Notes: generated from the sequence alone by a model not told the origin. 64,000 bases of DNA from Acinetobacter lwoffii (GCF_019343495.1 NZ_CP072549.1:2418001-2482000); one strand, 5' to 3'. Numbered from the stretch's first letter, positions 8,158 through 16,980 are shown. Numbers and translations are program-made.

Positions 8158-8823
8158 TTAAGCCGTCGATGAAGGAGGGATTCTTAATTTTAATGAAGTA
8201 TTGGGAATCTCTCTGGGTAATAAATCCCGACGTAGTAATTCTTCAAATACCAGCACGGGCGCGTAGGCATCTGCGGCTGCATAATCAATTTGTGCCGGGC
8301 TGAGCTTCTTGCTGGCCCAGTTCGAGGTACTAATCCGTTTGGATTTAGGAAAATTTACTTGAAATAGCAAAGCCATGGCATTTTTTAATCCGACCGGATT
8401 GTTTAAACCAAAAGCTTTAAAACATTTGGACAGTTCAATCACACTATTCAGTTCAATGCCTTTTTTACGGAACAGGTGCGCATCATTTTTCAGGCCAAAA
8501 CCGACCTTGATCTGCTCGCGACTGGCAAAGATCGGTTTAAGAAAATCCCAGATCGAATCATTCATTTGAAATAAATAGGCTTTATCTAAAGTGGCCAGCT
8601 GAATCAGATGTGGCCCGGTAGAAACCTCACCAACTTTAAAGGTCGGTTTGGATTCAGAATCGAAACCCAGGACTGCATGGCTTTTTAGCTCCTGTTCAAG
8701 AGCATAACATTGTTCCATGCTATTAATCACCTGAATCTGTTGCATCGGAAGATTTTGAAATACAGGAAAGGCCTGAATTTGTTCCTTGCTTGGTAAAATG
8801 TCCAGCCGCTGTTCCATACGCAT
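8158..8823 (-). CDS. 3'-5' exonuclease, RNase D-like DEDDy domain
   Basis: 221 aa made almost entirely of one DEDD exonuclease domain. The metal ligands are visible: DSE in VLGFDSESKPTF, Asp in VGFGLKNDAHLF, and the last pair in QIDYAAADAYAPV with the Tyr of the DEDDy subgroup. It lacks the HRDC domains of RNase D, so it is a minimal version, probably acting on RNA or DNA 3' ends; the substrate is unknown. Lies between DUF805 and hisA on the same strand. Confidence 0.85.
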   Translation of the reverse strand: MRMEQRLDILPSKEQIQAFPVFQNLPMQQIQVINSMEQCYALEQELKSHAVLGFDSESKPTFKVGEVSTGPHLIQLATLDKAYLFQMNDSIWDFLKPIFASREQIKVGFGLKNDAHLFRKKGIELNSVIELSKCFKAFGLNNPVGLKNAMALLFQVNFPKSKRISTSNWASKKLSPAQIDYAAADAYAPVLVFEELLRRDLLPREIPNTSLKLRIPPSSTA

Positions 8824-8871
8824 TAATCATGAAATGAATGCGTTCAGCTTAATCACTTTTGCTGTTCTAGG

Positions 8872-8900
8872 CAAAATAAAGCCCATGCAGAATGGGCTTT
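8872..8900 (-). terminator. terminator after the DUF805 gene
   Basis: Stem AAAGCCCAT/ATGGGCTTT with T-rich tail on the minus strand. Confidence 0.8.
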
Positions 8901-8919
8901 ATGCAAAATTTAACAAGGA

Positions 8920-9438
8920 TTAATCAGTGTGATAGCTACTCTGTTCGATCTGCGCCTGTTGAGCACGTTCAACATAATTCTGATAAGCAGGGACAGCAAA
9001 GGCTGCCAAAATAACTGCAAGTACCAGATACAGCACCACCAAAAGCGTTTCCCAGTCACGTGTCGTGCGTGGAGGGCCATATTCATTACTTTCGTTGTGA
9101 CCGGGTGCCAATAACAGGTAAAGTGTAAAGACAAGGTTTACGACCGGCACAAAAATCAGTAAAGAAAGCCAGCCATTATGATTACGGTCATGTAAACGAC
9201 GAATTAAAAAAATCACGCTAAAATAAATCGCAACGCCGTAGATCAAAACCAACAGCGCCATTAAAGGCATGGACATTTTACCATCTAAAGTCTCTGGACT
9301 CATTCCAGGTAAAATGAAAGCAGCAATGATCCCGATGATCATAAAGCAAAAACCCAGCAGCATATTCCATGCGATATAAGAACGTCGCCCAAAACGTCCT
9401 GATGCATTCCACCCCGAATCCTGAATTGTATTACTCAT
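8920..9438 (-). CDS. DUF805 family membrane protein
   Basis: 172 aa with four hydrophobic segments and the DUF805 hallmarks GRFGRRSYIAWNML near the N-terminus and IRRLHDRNHNGWLSLL before the third helix. The family is widespread, small and without assigned function. A ninety-degree amphipathic tail rich in Q and A closes the protein. It sits between hisH and the exonuclease gene, bounded by terminators on both sides, so it is its own transcription unit. Confidence 0.85.
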   Translation of the reverse strand: MSNTIQDSGWNASGRFGRRSYIAWNMLLGFCFMIIGIIAAFILPGMSPETLDGKMSMPLMALLVLIYGVAIYFSVIFLIRRLHDRNHNGWLSLLIFVPVVNLVFTLYLLLAPGHNESNEYGPPRTTRDWETLLVVLYLVLAVILAAFAVPAYQNYVERAQQAQIEQSSYHTD

Positions 9439-9526
9439 TATTTTTCCTTTGTTTTCATTAGATTTTTTATAAGCAACTCTATGATAAAGAGATTTTTTAT
9501 AAATGAAAAGTGTAAAAAATAATCAA

Positions 9527-9555
9527 CAAAAAAGCCCGCAATCTGCGAGCTTTTT
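9527..9555 (-). terminator. terminator of the hisBH unit
   Basis: Stem AAAAGC..GCA/TGC..GCTTTT with T-run on the minus strand, 15 bp after the hisH stop. Confidence 0.75.
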
Positions 9556-9569
9556 AGGCGAAAGGAAAA

Positions 9570-10187
9570 TCAGATTTTCCAGTCCACAAAGTTTTTCAAT
9601 AACTGCAAACCGGCGGTATGACTCTTTTCCGGATGGAACTGGGTCGCGAACAGGTTTTCTTTATGAATTGCGGTACAGAACTCGATGCCATAGGTACAAG
9701 TAGCTGCCACCAGGTCTGAATCTTGTGGCTCTACATAGTAGCTATGTACAAAGTAGAAACGTGCATCCTGTTCGATATTGTTCCACATCGGATGCTCTGG
9801 ATCAGCCTGATGCACCTGATTCCAGCCCATATGCGGCACTTTTAAGCCTGCCATTTCCGGAAAATGCTTGACCGCACCTTCGAAAATACCCAGTGCATCG
9901 GTACCGCCATTTTCTTCCGAATGCTGCATCAAGGCTTGCATACCCACGCAAATGGCCAATACCGGTTTGTTAAATACGGCATTGCGTACCACTTCATCAA
10001 TCCCCGCTTCATGCATACCTTGCATACAGTCACGCATCGCGCCTACGCCCGGAAAGACAATCTTGTCTGCTTGTGCAATCAGTTTTGGATCATTGGTGAC
10101 ATCTACTGTGGCACCGACATGTTCTAATGCTTTTGCCGCAGAGTGCAAATTTCCCATGCCATAATCAAGAAGGGCAATACGGGTCAT
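9570..10187 (-). CDS. hisH: imidazole glycerol phosphate synthase, glutaminase subunit HisH
   Basis: Hydrolyses glutamine and channels ammonia to HisF. 205 aa with the class I amidotransferase triad: nucleophile Cys in [12 protein letters not shown], and His/Glu in [10 protein letters not shown]. The oxyanion-region motif [11 protein letters not shown] is also present. Its ATG overlaps the hisB stop by one base (TAATG), so the two are translationally coupled. Confidence 0.97.
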   Translation of the reverse strand: MTRIALLDYGMGNLHSAAKALEHVGATVDVTNDPKLIAQADKIVFPGVGAMRDCMQGMHEAGIDEVVRNAVFNKPVLAICVGMQALMQHSEENGGTDALGIFEGAVKHFPEMAGLKVPHMGWNQVHQADPEHPMWNNIEQDARFYFVHSYYVEPQDSDLVAATCTYGIEFCTAIHKENLFATQFHPEKSHTAGLQLLKNFVDWKI

Positions 10188-10780
10188 TACAGTGTACCTT
10201 TGGTTGAAGCTACCGTATTGGCAGCACGTGGATCCACTTCACAGGCCATACGCAGCGCACGCGCAAATGCTTTAAATACGCTTTCGATCTGGTGATGGCT
10301 GTTTTTGCCTTTCAGGTTGTCGATATGTACCGTCATCAAGGAGTGGTTTACAAAGCCCTGGAAAAACTCAGAGAATAAATCCACATCAAAACGGCCGATC
10401 ATGGCACGGGTAAATGGAATATCCATAAACAGACCCGGACGGCCAGACAGATCTACCACGACACGGCTTAAAGACTCATCGAGTGGCGCATAGAAATGAC
10501 CATAGCGTTTCAGGCCTTTTTTATCACCCAGTGCCTGCGCGAAAGCCTGACCCAGCGTAATACCGCAGTCTTCCACGGTATGATGGTCGTCGATTTCCAG
10601 GTCACCATCACAATGAATATCGATATCAAACAGGCCATGACGCTTGATTTGATCAATCATATGATCTAAAAAGGGAATACCCGTGTTTAAGGTGCCTTGA
10701 CCAGTACCGTCGAGATTCAAACGAACTCGAATTTTGGTTTCGTTGGTATTTCTTACCACTTCACTGATACGATCTGTCAT
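10187..10780 (-). CDS. hisB: imidazoleglycerol-phosphate dehydratase HisB
   Basis: Dehydrates imidazole glycerol phosphate to imidazole acetol phosphate. 197 aa, the monofunctional form without the N-terminal phosphatase found in E. coli. Mn-binding motifs [22 protein letters not shown] and NSHHQIES are intact. I start at the ATG at 10780, which has GAGGA eight bases upstream, not at the longer frame from 10804. First gene of the hisB-hisH unit. Confidence 0.96.
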   Translation of the reverse strand: MTDRISEVVRNTNETKIRVRLNLDGTGQGTLNTGIPFLDHMIDQIKRHGLFDIDIHCDGDLEIDDHHTVEDCGITLGQAFAQALGDKKGLKRYGHFYAPLDESLSRVVVDLSGRPGLFMDIPFTRAMIGRFDVDLFSEFFQGFVNHSLMTVHIDNLKGKNSHHQIESVFKAFARALRMACEVDPRAANTVASTKGTL

Positions 10781-10876
10781 AGACACGTTCCTCAAATACG
10801 TCAAAATGATTGATGTAGAAAATATTTTCGCCGTGACGAAGTCACCGCATATTAGATTGCTCAGGAGGGTTTATCA

Positions 10877-11254
10877 ATGCCTATCACCGTACATGCTTAT
10901 ACTTCTTTAGAAAATGACGAAGTGCGCAGCCAGCTTGAGCGACTGTATGACACGAGCCCTGAATTTAGTGACGGGGCAGATGCCATGGAACAACTAGAGC
11001 AAAACCTTGCACAGTATACCTCAGTTTATAGCGCAGAATTTAATAGCAAAATTATTGGGGCAATCTGGTGCACCGGACAGGGCGAAAGCCGGATTCTGGA
11101 AAATATTGTGGTGCATCCGGCCAATCGCGGTCGTGGCGTTGCAGAAAGGCTGGTGAGTGAGGTCTGCCGCATGGAAGAAGAAAAAGGCGTGAAAAACTTC
11201 GTGCCAGGCTGTGGGGCCATTCATCGCTGTCTGGCCAATCTGGAAAAAATCTGA
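10877..11254 (+). CDS. GNAT-fold protein, PanZ/PanM-like
   Basis: 125 aa with the acetyl-CoA binding signature ILENIVVHPANRGRGVAERLV. Its small size, single GNAT domain and C-terminal part (EEEKGVKNFVPGCGA) remind me of PanZ/PanM, the acetyl-CoA sensor that triggers PanD self-cleavage in enterobacteria, but that match is from memory and weak; a plain N-acetyltransferase is equally possible. Divergent from hisB; ribosome site CAGGAGGG is strong. Ends at a terminator 16 bp downstream. Confidence 0.75.
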   Translation: MPITVHAYTSLENDEVRSQLERLYDTSPEFSDGADAMEQLEQNLAQYTSVYSAEFNSKIIGAIWCTGQGESRILENIVVHPANRGRGVAERLVSEVCRMEEEKGVKNFVPGCGAIHRCLANLEKI

Positions 11255-11269
11255 AGATAGAGCAATATC

Positions 11270-11293
11270 AAGCAGCCGTTAGGCTGCTTTTTT
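11270..11293 (+). terminator. terminator after the GNAT gene
   Basis: Stem AGCAGCC/GGCTGCT with GTTA loop and T-run. Confidence 0.85.
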
Positions 11294-11418
11294 ATGTAAA
11301 TAAGCGCTTAAATCTGTTTTATTGCTGAAGTCTTTGGTAAACACTGTTCGATTTATGACTCAAATTGACGCGAGTTGATGGAAAAGTAAACATTTGACGA
11401 AAATTATTCTCTCTGCTC

Positions 11419-11449
11419 TTGACGATTTACAGCTGAAACTGTTTAATAC
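11419..11449 (+). promoter_or_regulatory. promoter of first tRNA-Phe
   Basis: TTGACG at 11419 and TAATAC at 11444, eight bases before the tRNA. The second tRNA-Phe has TTGACT and TAATAC with the same 19-bp spacer. Confidence 0.55.
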
Positions 11450-11457
11450 GCGACATC

Positions 11458-11533
11458 GGCGTGATAGCTCAGTAGGTAGAGCAACGGATTGAAAATCCGT
11501 GTGTCCCCAGTTCGATCCTGGGTCTCGCCACCA
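11458..11533 (+). tRNA. tRNA-Phe (GAA)
   Basis: 76 nt with encoded CCA. D stem GCTC/GAGC, anticodon loop TTGAAAA with anticodon GAA, T arm CCCAG TTCGATC CTGGG. The acceptor stem GGCGTGA/TCTCGCC has a T-T opposition at pair 5-68, also present in the second copy. Confidence 0.97.
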
Positions 11534-11559
11534 TATTTTAAAACGATTTCAAAGTTTTC

Positions 11560-11588
11560 AATCCCTGATCCCATCAGGGATTTTTTTT
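11560..11588 (+). terminator. terminator after first tRNA-Phe
   Basis: Stem AATCCCTGAT/ATCAGGGATT with T-run. Confidence 0.85.
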
Positions 11589-11631
11589 AGGCCAAAAATC
11601 AGTCACTCAAATATTTTTTTCATAATTTTGA

Positions 11632-11662
11632 TTGACTAATGAGGCCAGATACGGCTTAATAC
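11632..11662 (+). promoter_or_regulatory. promoter of second tRNA-Phe
   Basis: TTGACT at 11632 and TAATAC at 11657, nine bases before the tRNA; same layout as the first copy, so the promoter was duplicated together with the tRNA. Confidence 0.55.
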
Positions 11663-11670
11663 ACCGCATC

Positions 11671-11746
11671 GGCGTGATAGCTCAGTAGGTAGAGCAACGG
11701 ATTGAAAATCCGTGTGTCCCCAGTTCGATCCTGGGTCTCGCCACCA
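11671..11746 (+). tRNA. tRNA-Phe (GAA), second copy
   Basis: Identical in sequence to the tRNA at 11458-11533, including the 5-68 T-T opposition and the encoded CCA. Confidence 0.97.
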
Positions 11747-11751
11747 TATTC

Positions 11752-11786
11752 AAAAAATCCTCAAACTTGGTTTGGGGATTTTTTTT
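11752..11786 (+). terminator. terminator after second tRNA-Phe
   Basis: AAATCC.CAAA/TTTG.GGATTT stem followed by T-run. Confidence 0.8.
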
Positions 11787-11967
11787 GCCTGCACCAAAGC
11801 CAGATCAACATTATTCTTTTCTATTTTTCAGTTGTTTCAACTTCTTCTTTTTCGACGTTTCCTGCTTTTTTCTTCCTGATTGACCGTTTATCAAACTTAA
11901 CAATAGGCACTGGCATTATTTGTAAGATTTAGCTTTGACGCTTTCCCTTTTCCAAACGAGGGTGAAA

Positions 11968-12468
11968 ATGATGAATCTCCTAACACCAATTAAACTCGGC
12001 TTTCTTACGGTCTGTACTGCTTTTAGCCTACCGATATTAAGCCATGCTGCGCCTGCTGCTGATTCCGTCGTCTTGCCGACTCTGACTGTCATGGCGGAAC
12101 CGGAACTGCGCGCCGTGACTGAAAAAATGTTGCCTTATCAGGAGCAGAACAGCCAGCGTAAGGCCCTGCAAATGCGCCTGATGAAAATTGAACGTGAAAT
12201 TCAAGCCTATAGCGTGGACGGCGACGTAGTGGCGAATATTGATGTGATGCGTGCACCTGCCGATCCTGATCTGGATAGCTTGCCTGTGGTGTTTCGCGAA
12301 TATGTATTGGCCATCGCACAGGGCTTGCAGTCTTCAGACCCAAGAAATGGGGTATATGTACTGCTGCAACCTTTTGGAATTAACCGCGATGCCACCAATG
12401 TGAATATTGTTCGGGAACAATTCGATCCGAACCGGCTGAATCTGAGCCTGCCATTTAATTCCCCATAA
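11968..12468 (+). CDS. secreted hypothetical protein
   Basis: A 166-aa protein starting at ATG 11968 (GAGGGTGAAA upstream); the frame open from 11935 adds 11 residues before it. The N-terminus is a signal peptide: a K after a short polar stretch, a hydrophobic core around FLTVCTAFSLPIL and a cleavage site at SHA-AP. The mature part carries an ALQMRLMKIEREIQ helix followed by a VFREYVLAIAQGLQSSDPRNG stretch. It looks periplasmic or surface-located and is conserved-protein-like, but I do not recognise a domain. Confidence 0.7.
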   Translation: MMNLLTPIKLGFLTVCTAFSLPILSHAAPAADSVVLPTLTVMAEPELRAVTEKMLPYQEQNSQRKALQMRLMKIEREIQAYSVDGDVVANIDVMRAPADPDLDSLPVVFREYVLAIAQGLQSSDPRNGVYVLLQPFGINRDATNVNIVREQFDPNRLNLSLPFNSP

Positions 12469-12693
12469 TGTGCGCCTGTCGGTCTAGATAATTTTGTTTA
12501 ACAAGCTTATTCAAGCTGTCATGCAACGAGATCGACAAAATAGGGTGCTGGAAAGGGTGGCTTTGTGAGAGGAGCAATTTCTGTCTAAGCTAGACATATT
12601 ATTGGAAAAATCAAATGCCTTGAATTGTGTTTAAAAAATAAGCATAGTGGATGTAAATCAACAAGATCTGACTGACAGAGCTGGAGCGTATAC

Positions 12694-13443
12694 ATGCCGC
12701 GTGTTTTTATGATTGTAGCCGCTGTGACACTGGCAATTTTTATTGGGCTGTTTTATCAGAATTCGGTTCAGCAAAAACATCAGGCCGAGCTGCTCGAATA
12801 TGAAACCGTGCTCGAAGAAAAAACCGAGAGCATTGCGCAGCAGGCACAGGACTGGTCTAAACCGATTCAGATTGAACTTGAAGATGACCGTCTGGATGGT
12901 GACTATGCCATCATGGCTGAGTTTATGCTGGGGCAATTGCGCGATAGTGCCGAGGAACGCAATCAGTATCTACGCGACTTAAAAGCCGCCAACTGGCAGA
13001 ATTTTCTGAATATCGACCGCTTGGCTAAGGATCAGGCACAAGGCTATAAAGAAACTGAAGCCATGCTCAAGCAAGTCCATCAGATTGTGAACAGCTATCA
13101 GCAGAAAATCCAGCAGCGCGATGCCGAGCTGATCGACAAGGCACAACAACTGGATATTAAAAACCGTTATCGCCAGCAACTGAGCCTGACCCTGAAAGAC
13201 AGTCAGCAAAATAGTAATGCACATGTCATTTTTGAAATTGAAAAACAGACGCTGGCCAAGGCTGATGCCTTATTTGCAGTACTGAAAAAGCATAAATGGC
13301 AAAAGAAAAATAACACCTTTATGTTCTATGACGATAAAGCCGTGCAAGAATTTAATGCGCTGTATAAAGAAATGCTGCACTTGAATAAACAGATGGAACG
13401 AGTGGCGACTGCCAATCAGAAAGCGGTTGAAAACAAGTTGTAG
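12694..13443 (+). CDS. membrane-anchored coiled-coil hypothetical protein
   Basis: 249 aa with one N-terminal membrane anchor (residues 4-22, MIVAAVTLAIFIGLFY) and then mostly charged alpha-helix rich in Q, E, K and L, with long coiled-coil-like stretches (around 25-60, 110-160 and 215-245). The topology suggests a periplasmic helical domain on an inner-membrane anchor. No catalytic motif seen. Ribosome site GGAG seven bases before ATG; TTGAAT at about 12632 with a CATAGT -10 may be its promoter. Family unknown. Confidence 0.7.
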   Translation: MPRVFMIVAAVTLAIFIGLFYQNSVQQKHQAELLEYETVLEEKTESIAQQAQDWSKPIQIELEDDRLDGDYAIMAEFMLGQLRDSAEERNQYLRDLKAANWQNFLNIDRLAKDQAQGYKETEAMLKQVHQIVNSYQQKIQQRDAELIDKAQQLDIKNRYRQQLSLTLKDSQQNSNAHVIFEIEKQTLAKADALFAVLKKHKWQKKNNTFMFYDDKAVQEFNALYKEMLHLNKQMERVATANQKAVENKL

Positions 13444-13552
13444 CATGACCTAGATGACAGGATTGCCATAGGACTGTCATCTGCTGTTCAAACTCGCTTG
13501 CTAAATTGAAGGGGTCGCACAGATCACGACATAACATTCAAGCAGGTGAGTC

Positions 13553-13825
13553 ATGCAAACAATTCAGGTTTTTGCTGATATTCAGCAGGTGTACGGTGAG
13601 TTTGTCGCAAATAAAACAGATCCAAAATTAGAAAGGATGAATAACGGGGACAAGAACCGGTTGTTCTTGAATCAATATTTCACGCTGATCGAGGACTGGC
13701 ACTATACCGAACAGATTGTGATTCAGTTCAATCAGCAGTATTTCAGTCTGGATCTGGGGAGCGCACCGGATTTTATGGATCAGGACAAATACATCAACTG
13801 GCTAAAGTCGGAACTGCTGCATTAA
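13553..13825 (+). CDS. small hypothetical protein, 90 aa
   Basis: Cytosolic-looking, acidic, without signal peptide. Good ribosome site (CAGGTGAGTC) and a terminator at 13860 support it. The aromatic-rich middle (FTLIEDWHYTEQIVIQFNQQYFSLDLG) suggests a compact beta-containing fold. No family recognised. It follows the coiled-coil gene by 109 bp. Confidence 0.6.
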   Translation: MQTIQVFADIQQVYGEFVANKTDPKLERMNNGDKNRLFLNQYFTLIEDWHYTEQIVIQFNQQYFSLDLGSAPDFMDQDKYINWLKSELLH

Positions 13826-13859
13826 TCGAATCGTCATATTCCTCGTTGATAGATAACCG

Positions 13860-13886
13860 AGCTGTCTCAAGAGAGGCAGCTTTTTT
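13860..13886 (+). terminator. terminator
   Basis: GCTG.CTC/GAG.CAGC stem (one G-T pair) with AAGA loop and T-run. Confidence 0.75.
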
Positions 13887-14041
13887 ATTTTGATAGAAAA
13901 CTGGTATTGATCTTGCTGTTGCATCGGCACAGCGCGAACAGGTGCTGATTCCAATTCCGATTTGAACAGGCTATGCTGAATTAATTACCGCTGCCAAAAG
14001 AATGACAGGCGGAGCATGGATGATATGGAGGGCAAAAAATT

Positions 14042-14905
14042 ATGCAACAGTTGAGATGTTATAAGGAACTTCCAGTCTGGACCCAGCAGAGTATTCCTCA
14101 GGGCTTCAAGAATCAGCACAATACCAAAGCGGGTACCTGGGCGAAATTGACAGTATTAAAAGGTGAGCTGCATTTTGCCATGCTGGAAGAATCTGGTGCA
14201 GTGCAATCCGAGCATGTGTTTACACCAGAGCAGCAACCGCCATTTATTGAGCCTGAGGCTTGGCACAAAATTGTCTCTGCCAGTGAAGATGTCGAATGCC
14301 AGCTGCGTTTTTACTGCCGGCCTGAGGATTACTTCATCAAGAAATATCAGTTGAATCCTACCCATTCTGAAGTACTGGCCGCCATGCCCTATTTAAAAGG
14401 TGGCCGTGCGCTGGACGTCGGCTGCGGTACAGGGCGTAATGCGCTTTATTTGAGCCAGAACGGCTTTAAGGTCGATGCCTGGGATGTCAACGAAAACAGT
14501 TTGCAAACCTTAAGACAGATTGTGCAGACCGAGCAGATTGATCATGTGCAGGTACAGCGCCGCGATCTCAACACGGATACCAGTATTGCAGGCCAATATG
14601 ACTTTATCTACTGTACCGTGGTGATGATGTTCCTTGAGGCGAAAACCATTCCACCGCTCATTGCACAGATGCAGCAGGCGACCGTGCCGGGTGGCTATAA
14701 CCTGATTGTCTGTGCCATGGATACGCCAGATATTCCGGCACAAGCCGATTTTCCATTTGCTTTTCAGCCGGGAGAGTTGCGAAGATATTATCAGGGCTGG
14801 AATATTGTGAAATACAATGAAGATATCGGTGAGCTGTATCGTGTCGATGAGCAGGGCCAGCGGATTAAACAGCACTTTGCCACCATGTTGGCGCAAAAGG
14901 TTTAA
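14042..14905 (+). CDS. tehB: tellurite resistance methyltransferase TehB
   Basis: 287 aa with two parts, as in the Haemophilus-type TehB: residues 1-95 form the cupin-like DUF1971 domain ([24 protein letters not shown]), and residues 100-285 a class I SAM methyltransferase with [17 protein letters not shown] as the SAM-binding loop and an acidic strand VDAWDVNE. TehB methylates tellurium and selenium oxyanions and is linked to oxidative defence in some species. The E. coli enzyme lacks the N-terminal domain; this long form does not need TehA, which is not in the window. Ribosome site GGAGGG is strong. Confidence 0.88.
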   Translation: MQQLRCYKELPVWTQQSIPQGFKNQHNTKAGTWAKLTVLKGELHFAMLEESGAVQSEHVFTPEQQPPFIEPEAWHKIVSASEDVECQLRFYCRPEDYFIKKYQLNPTHSEVLAAMPYLKGGRALDVGCGTGRNALYLSQNGFKVDAWDVNENSLQTLRQIVQTEQIDHVQVQRRDLNTDTSIAGQYDFIYCTVVMMFLEAKTIPPLIAQMQQATVPGGYNLIVCAMDTPDIPAQADFPFAFQPGELRRYYQGWNIVKYNEDIGELYRVDEQGQRIKQHFATMLAQKV

Positions 14906-14954
14906 ATAAGATGAAGTCTTTTAATTTCTGAAAATAAATTAAATCATCCAAAAC

Positions 14955-14986
14955 AAAAAAAGATGTCAGAATGACATCTTTTTTTT
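14955..14986. terminator. bidirectional terminator
   Basis: AAAAAAAGATGTCA/TGACATCTTTTTTT with GAA loop between the convergent tehB and the Lys/Ala-rich protein gene. Confidence 0.88.
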
Positions 14987-15000
14987 ATGCTTAAAAAATT

Positions 15001-15381
15001 TTAAGCTGCTTTTTTAAACCAAGAGAACCAGCCTTTTTTCTCGGCTTTTACTTCTGCTTTTTCAGCAGCCGTGTCTTTGGTTTCTACTGCTTCAGTTTTC
15101 GCAGCTTCAACGTGTTGTTCTGCTGTAGCTTGAGCTGTTTCTACTTGAGTCATTGCTTCTGTTTTTACTGCTTCAGCTTTAGTTTCAGCTGCTTGTTGAG
15201 TTGCAGCAACAGTCGCTTGAGCAGCTTCAACTTTCGCTTGTACAGGTGCAGCAGTTTCTTTAGCAACAGTTTGGGTTGTTTTGGTTACAACAGTTGCTGG
15301 CGCAACTTGAGCTTCAGTTGCCATTGCAGATGCAGAAGTCGCTACAATTGCAGTCGCGATCATTGTTTTAAGCATGTTCAT
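15001..15381 (-). CDS. secreted Ala/Lys/Glu-rich repeat protein
   Basis: 126 aa from the ATG at 15381, which opens a clear signal peptide (MNMLKTMIATAIVATSASAMA). The mature protein is nearly all A, K, E, T, V and Q in heptad-like helical repeats of the type VKTEA/VETAQATAE, then ends in an aromatic, basic tail KKGWFSWFKKAA. Low-complexity helical proteins of this kind are common in Acinetobacter envelopes; this one could be a periplasmic or secreted amphipathic protein. The tail looks like a membrane-active or anchoring motif, which is inference. Confidence 0.75.
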   Translation of the reverse strand: MNMLKTMIATAIVATSASAMATEAQVAPATVVTKTTQTVAKETAAPVQAKVEAAQATVAATQQAAETKAEAVKTEAMTQVETAQATAEQHVEAAKTEAVETKDTAAEKAEVKAEKKGWFSWFKKAA

Positions 15382-15507
15382 ATCAACCTTTTTAAGGAAA
15401 TAGAAAAAAGAGGCTTGATCATACATTTATAAAATTTAAGTGCTTCATAAATATGGTTTTATTGGTTGAAAAATAAACCAATCTTACAAAGGGATAACAT
15501 TTATAAA

Positions 15508-15533
15508 GAAAAGGGAGCCAAGGCTCCCTTTTC
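15508..15533. terminator. terminator after the 295-aa orphan gene
   Basis: AAAAGGGAGCC/GGCTCCCTTTT, near-perfect palindrome touching the stop codon of the gene at 15533; works on either strand. Confidence 0.8.
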
Positions 15534-16420
15534 TATTTTCTAAAGTTTCTTCGATAGATATCCATTGCTATTTCATTCCTAAATTTAATCAGGAGTTGAG
15601 GATTTTCAATGATACCTCTTATGATATTTCCTTTATTGGGTTTATATTTCTCAGAGCTTCTTAAGTCTTTACTAAGTACCTGAATATTTCCTTTACGATC
15701 TCTACTTAAACAGGAATCATTATTAAAGATAGCCTGTTTTTTGAAATGTTCCTGAGCTGTATTTGTATAAAAATACAGTGGGTTGTAGGTGGGGACACTA
15801 GGAATGAATGTTCTTGGAATAAGAATTAAAAACTCATCAGTATCATCAATATGTGGTAATTCAAAGTAATCTTCCTTCCATAGACCACTAGTTATACAAA
15901 AATAACTTAACTTTGATTTAGTTTTTCTCATAGAAATACCATATTTACGGCATTGGTCTTGAGTGAAATTAATCAAAGGAAGTTTAATAATATCTATAGT
16001 GATATCGGAGATTCGATCAAATTTTAATTCATTACATAGAAGCGAGCATTCTTCCAGATAATTAAAAATACCACTTTGTATCAAATGGCGAATTCTTTTT
16101 AACTCTTCAAGAAAAAGAGCTGCTAGATGTTCACCAGCACCACTCCCATCTCTCTTAATTTTTGAATAACCTAGTCTTGTGCCATTTGGTTCATTAAACT
16201 TGGAACATAAATAGGTTGATCGAGTGTGACTTTGATTCTGAATTGATGTGAGAAGTTCCTTCATAAAGAAATTAATACATCGTTGAGATGCTACACCTGT
16301 TGGTGTTGGCGTCTGACTAATGCAGTATGGATCTACGAATCTCTTGGTGTCTGCATAAATATCGATATCAAAAAACTCAGGGGTAGGGTCGGTAATACTA
16401 AATTTTTTTGAAAAGCGCAT
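15533..16420 (-). CDS. orphan 295-aa hypothetical protein of an accessory cassette
   Basis: AT-rich and unlike its neighbours in base composition, which suggests transfer. The N-terminus has an FDIDIYADTKRFVDPYCI stretch (acidic-strand plus V/I-D-P motif), the middle FNEPNGTRLGYSK followed by a Gly-rich KRDGSGAG and a helix, then DRISDITIDIIKLPLINF, and a basic C-terminal end. I have the impression of a widespread uncharacterised family of about 300 aa with the IDP and D.ISD motifs found in accessory regions, but cannot name it. No membrane segment, Walker motif or known nuclease triad can be assigned with confidence. It is separated from the winged-helix gene by a strong hairpin, so the two may be transcribed separately. 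Confidence 0.75.
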   Translation of the reverse strand: MRFSKKFSITDPTPEFFDIDIYADTKRFVDPYCISQTPTPTGVASQRCINFFMKELLTSIQNQSHTRSTYLCSKFNEPNGTRLGYSKIKRDGSGAGEHLAALFLEELKRIRHLIQSGIFNYLEECSLLCNELKFDRISDITIDIIKLPLINFTQDQCRKYGISMRKTKSKLSYFCITSGLWKEDYFELPHIDDTDEFLILIPRTFIPSVPTYNPLYFYTNTAQEHFKKQAIFNNDSCLSRDRKGNIQVLSKDLRSSEKYKPNKGNIIRGIIENPQLLIKFRNEIAMDIYRRNFRK

Positions 16421-16571
16421 AGGATTAGTCCTTATGAATTAGGCGCGAATGTATTGCCTAAAACCAGAACTTGGACTAATATTAAACTTCTCGTTCCATA
16501 GAGAATAATTTCAATCAGTCTTAAATTCCAGTTTAGGCTTTGAAATTTAAAGATTTTATAAAAAATCATCT

Positions 16572-16603
16572 AACGGCTTAAGTATTCCAGTACTTAAGCC
16601 GTT
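16572..16603. terminator. 13-bp perfect inverted repeat between the two orphan genes
   Basis: AACGGCTTAAGTA/TACTTAAGCCGTT with a TTCCAG loop. T-runs follow on both strands (directly on plus, after seven bases on minus), so it can terminate the winged-helix transcript before the 295-aa gene. Confidence 0.65.
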
Positions 16604-16614
16604 TTTACTTTTCA

Positions 16615-16980
16615 TTAAAGATTTTCATCTTTTCCCTCCTCATCAGTTGCTTCTTCATTTTCAATATTCCACTTGCTTGTAGAATATTGTCCTTTTTTAG
16701 AAGGGTGTGTATAAATCAACCCTTTCTGTGACATTCGATATAGTCGTGCCATCAACTTATTTCTTTCGTAAATCTCACTAGAATCTTTATATATTGCAAT
16801 AAGTAACTTATCTAAACTGATGATTCCGCCGCATTTATCAATCAATTTTGCCAAATACATATCTTTTTTATCGGATTCAGTAATGTTGAGCTGATCAATT
16901 AATTCCGGTGGTAAGTCTTCGAGATCTTCAGTTGTAAGATACAAAGGAGAGCTTTTTACTTCTTCAATATACTTATTCAC
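16615..16980 (-). CDS. orphan winged-helix-like protein, 121 aa
   Basis: Starts at GTG 16980 behind AAAGGTG. The central part (about residues 45-100: CGGIISLDKLLIAIYKD, then RNKLMARLYRMSQKGLIYTHP, then GQYSTSKW) has the helix-helix-recognition helix-beta wing pattern of a winged HTH, preceded by an acidic LTTEDLEDLPPEL segment and followed by a very acidic tail. It is AT-rich like the 295-aa gene downstream. Most likely a DNA-binding regulator of the cassette; the ACGCAA core shared by its promoter and the tandem array upstream points to self-regulation. Identity unknown. Confidence 0.7.
   Translation of the reverse strand: MNKYIEEVKSSPLYLTTEDLEDLPPELIDQLNITESDKKDMYLAKLIDKCGGIISLDKLLIAIYKDSSEIYERNKLMARLYRMSQKGLIYTHPSKKGQYSTSKWNIENEEATDEEGKDENL

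Noticed and set aside
11458..11746. tRNA-Phe pair as an integration site of a mobile element
   Set aside because: Sequence between and after the tRNAs is only terminators and promoters; no integrase or long direct repeat apart from the tRNAs.
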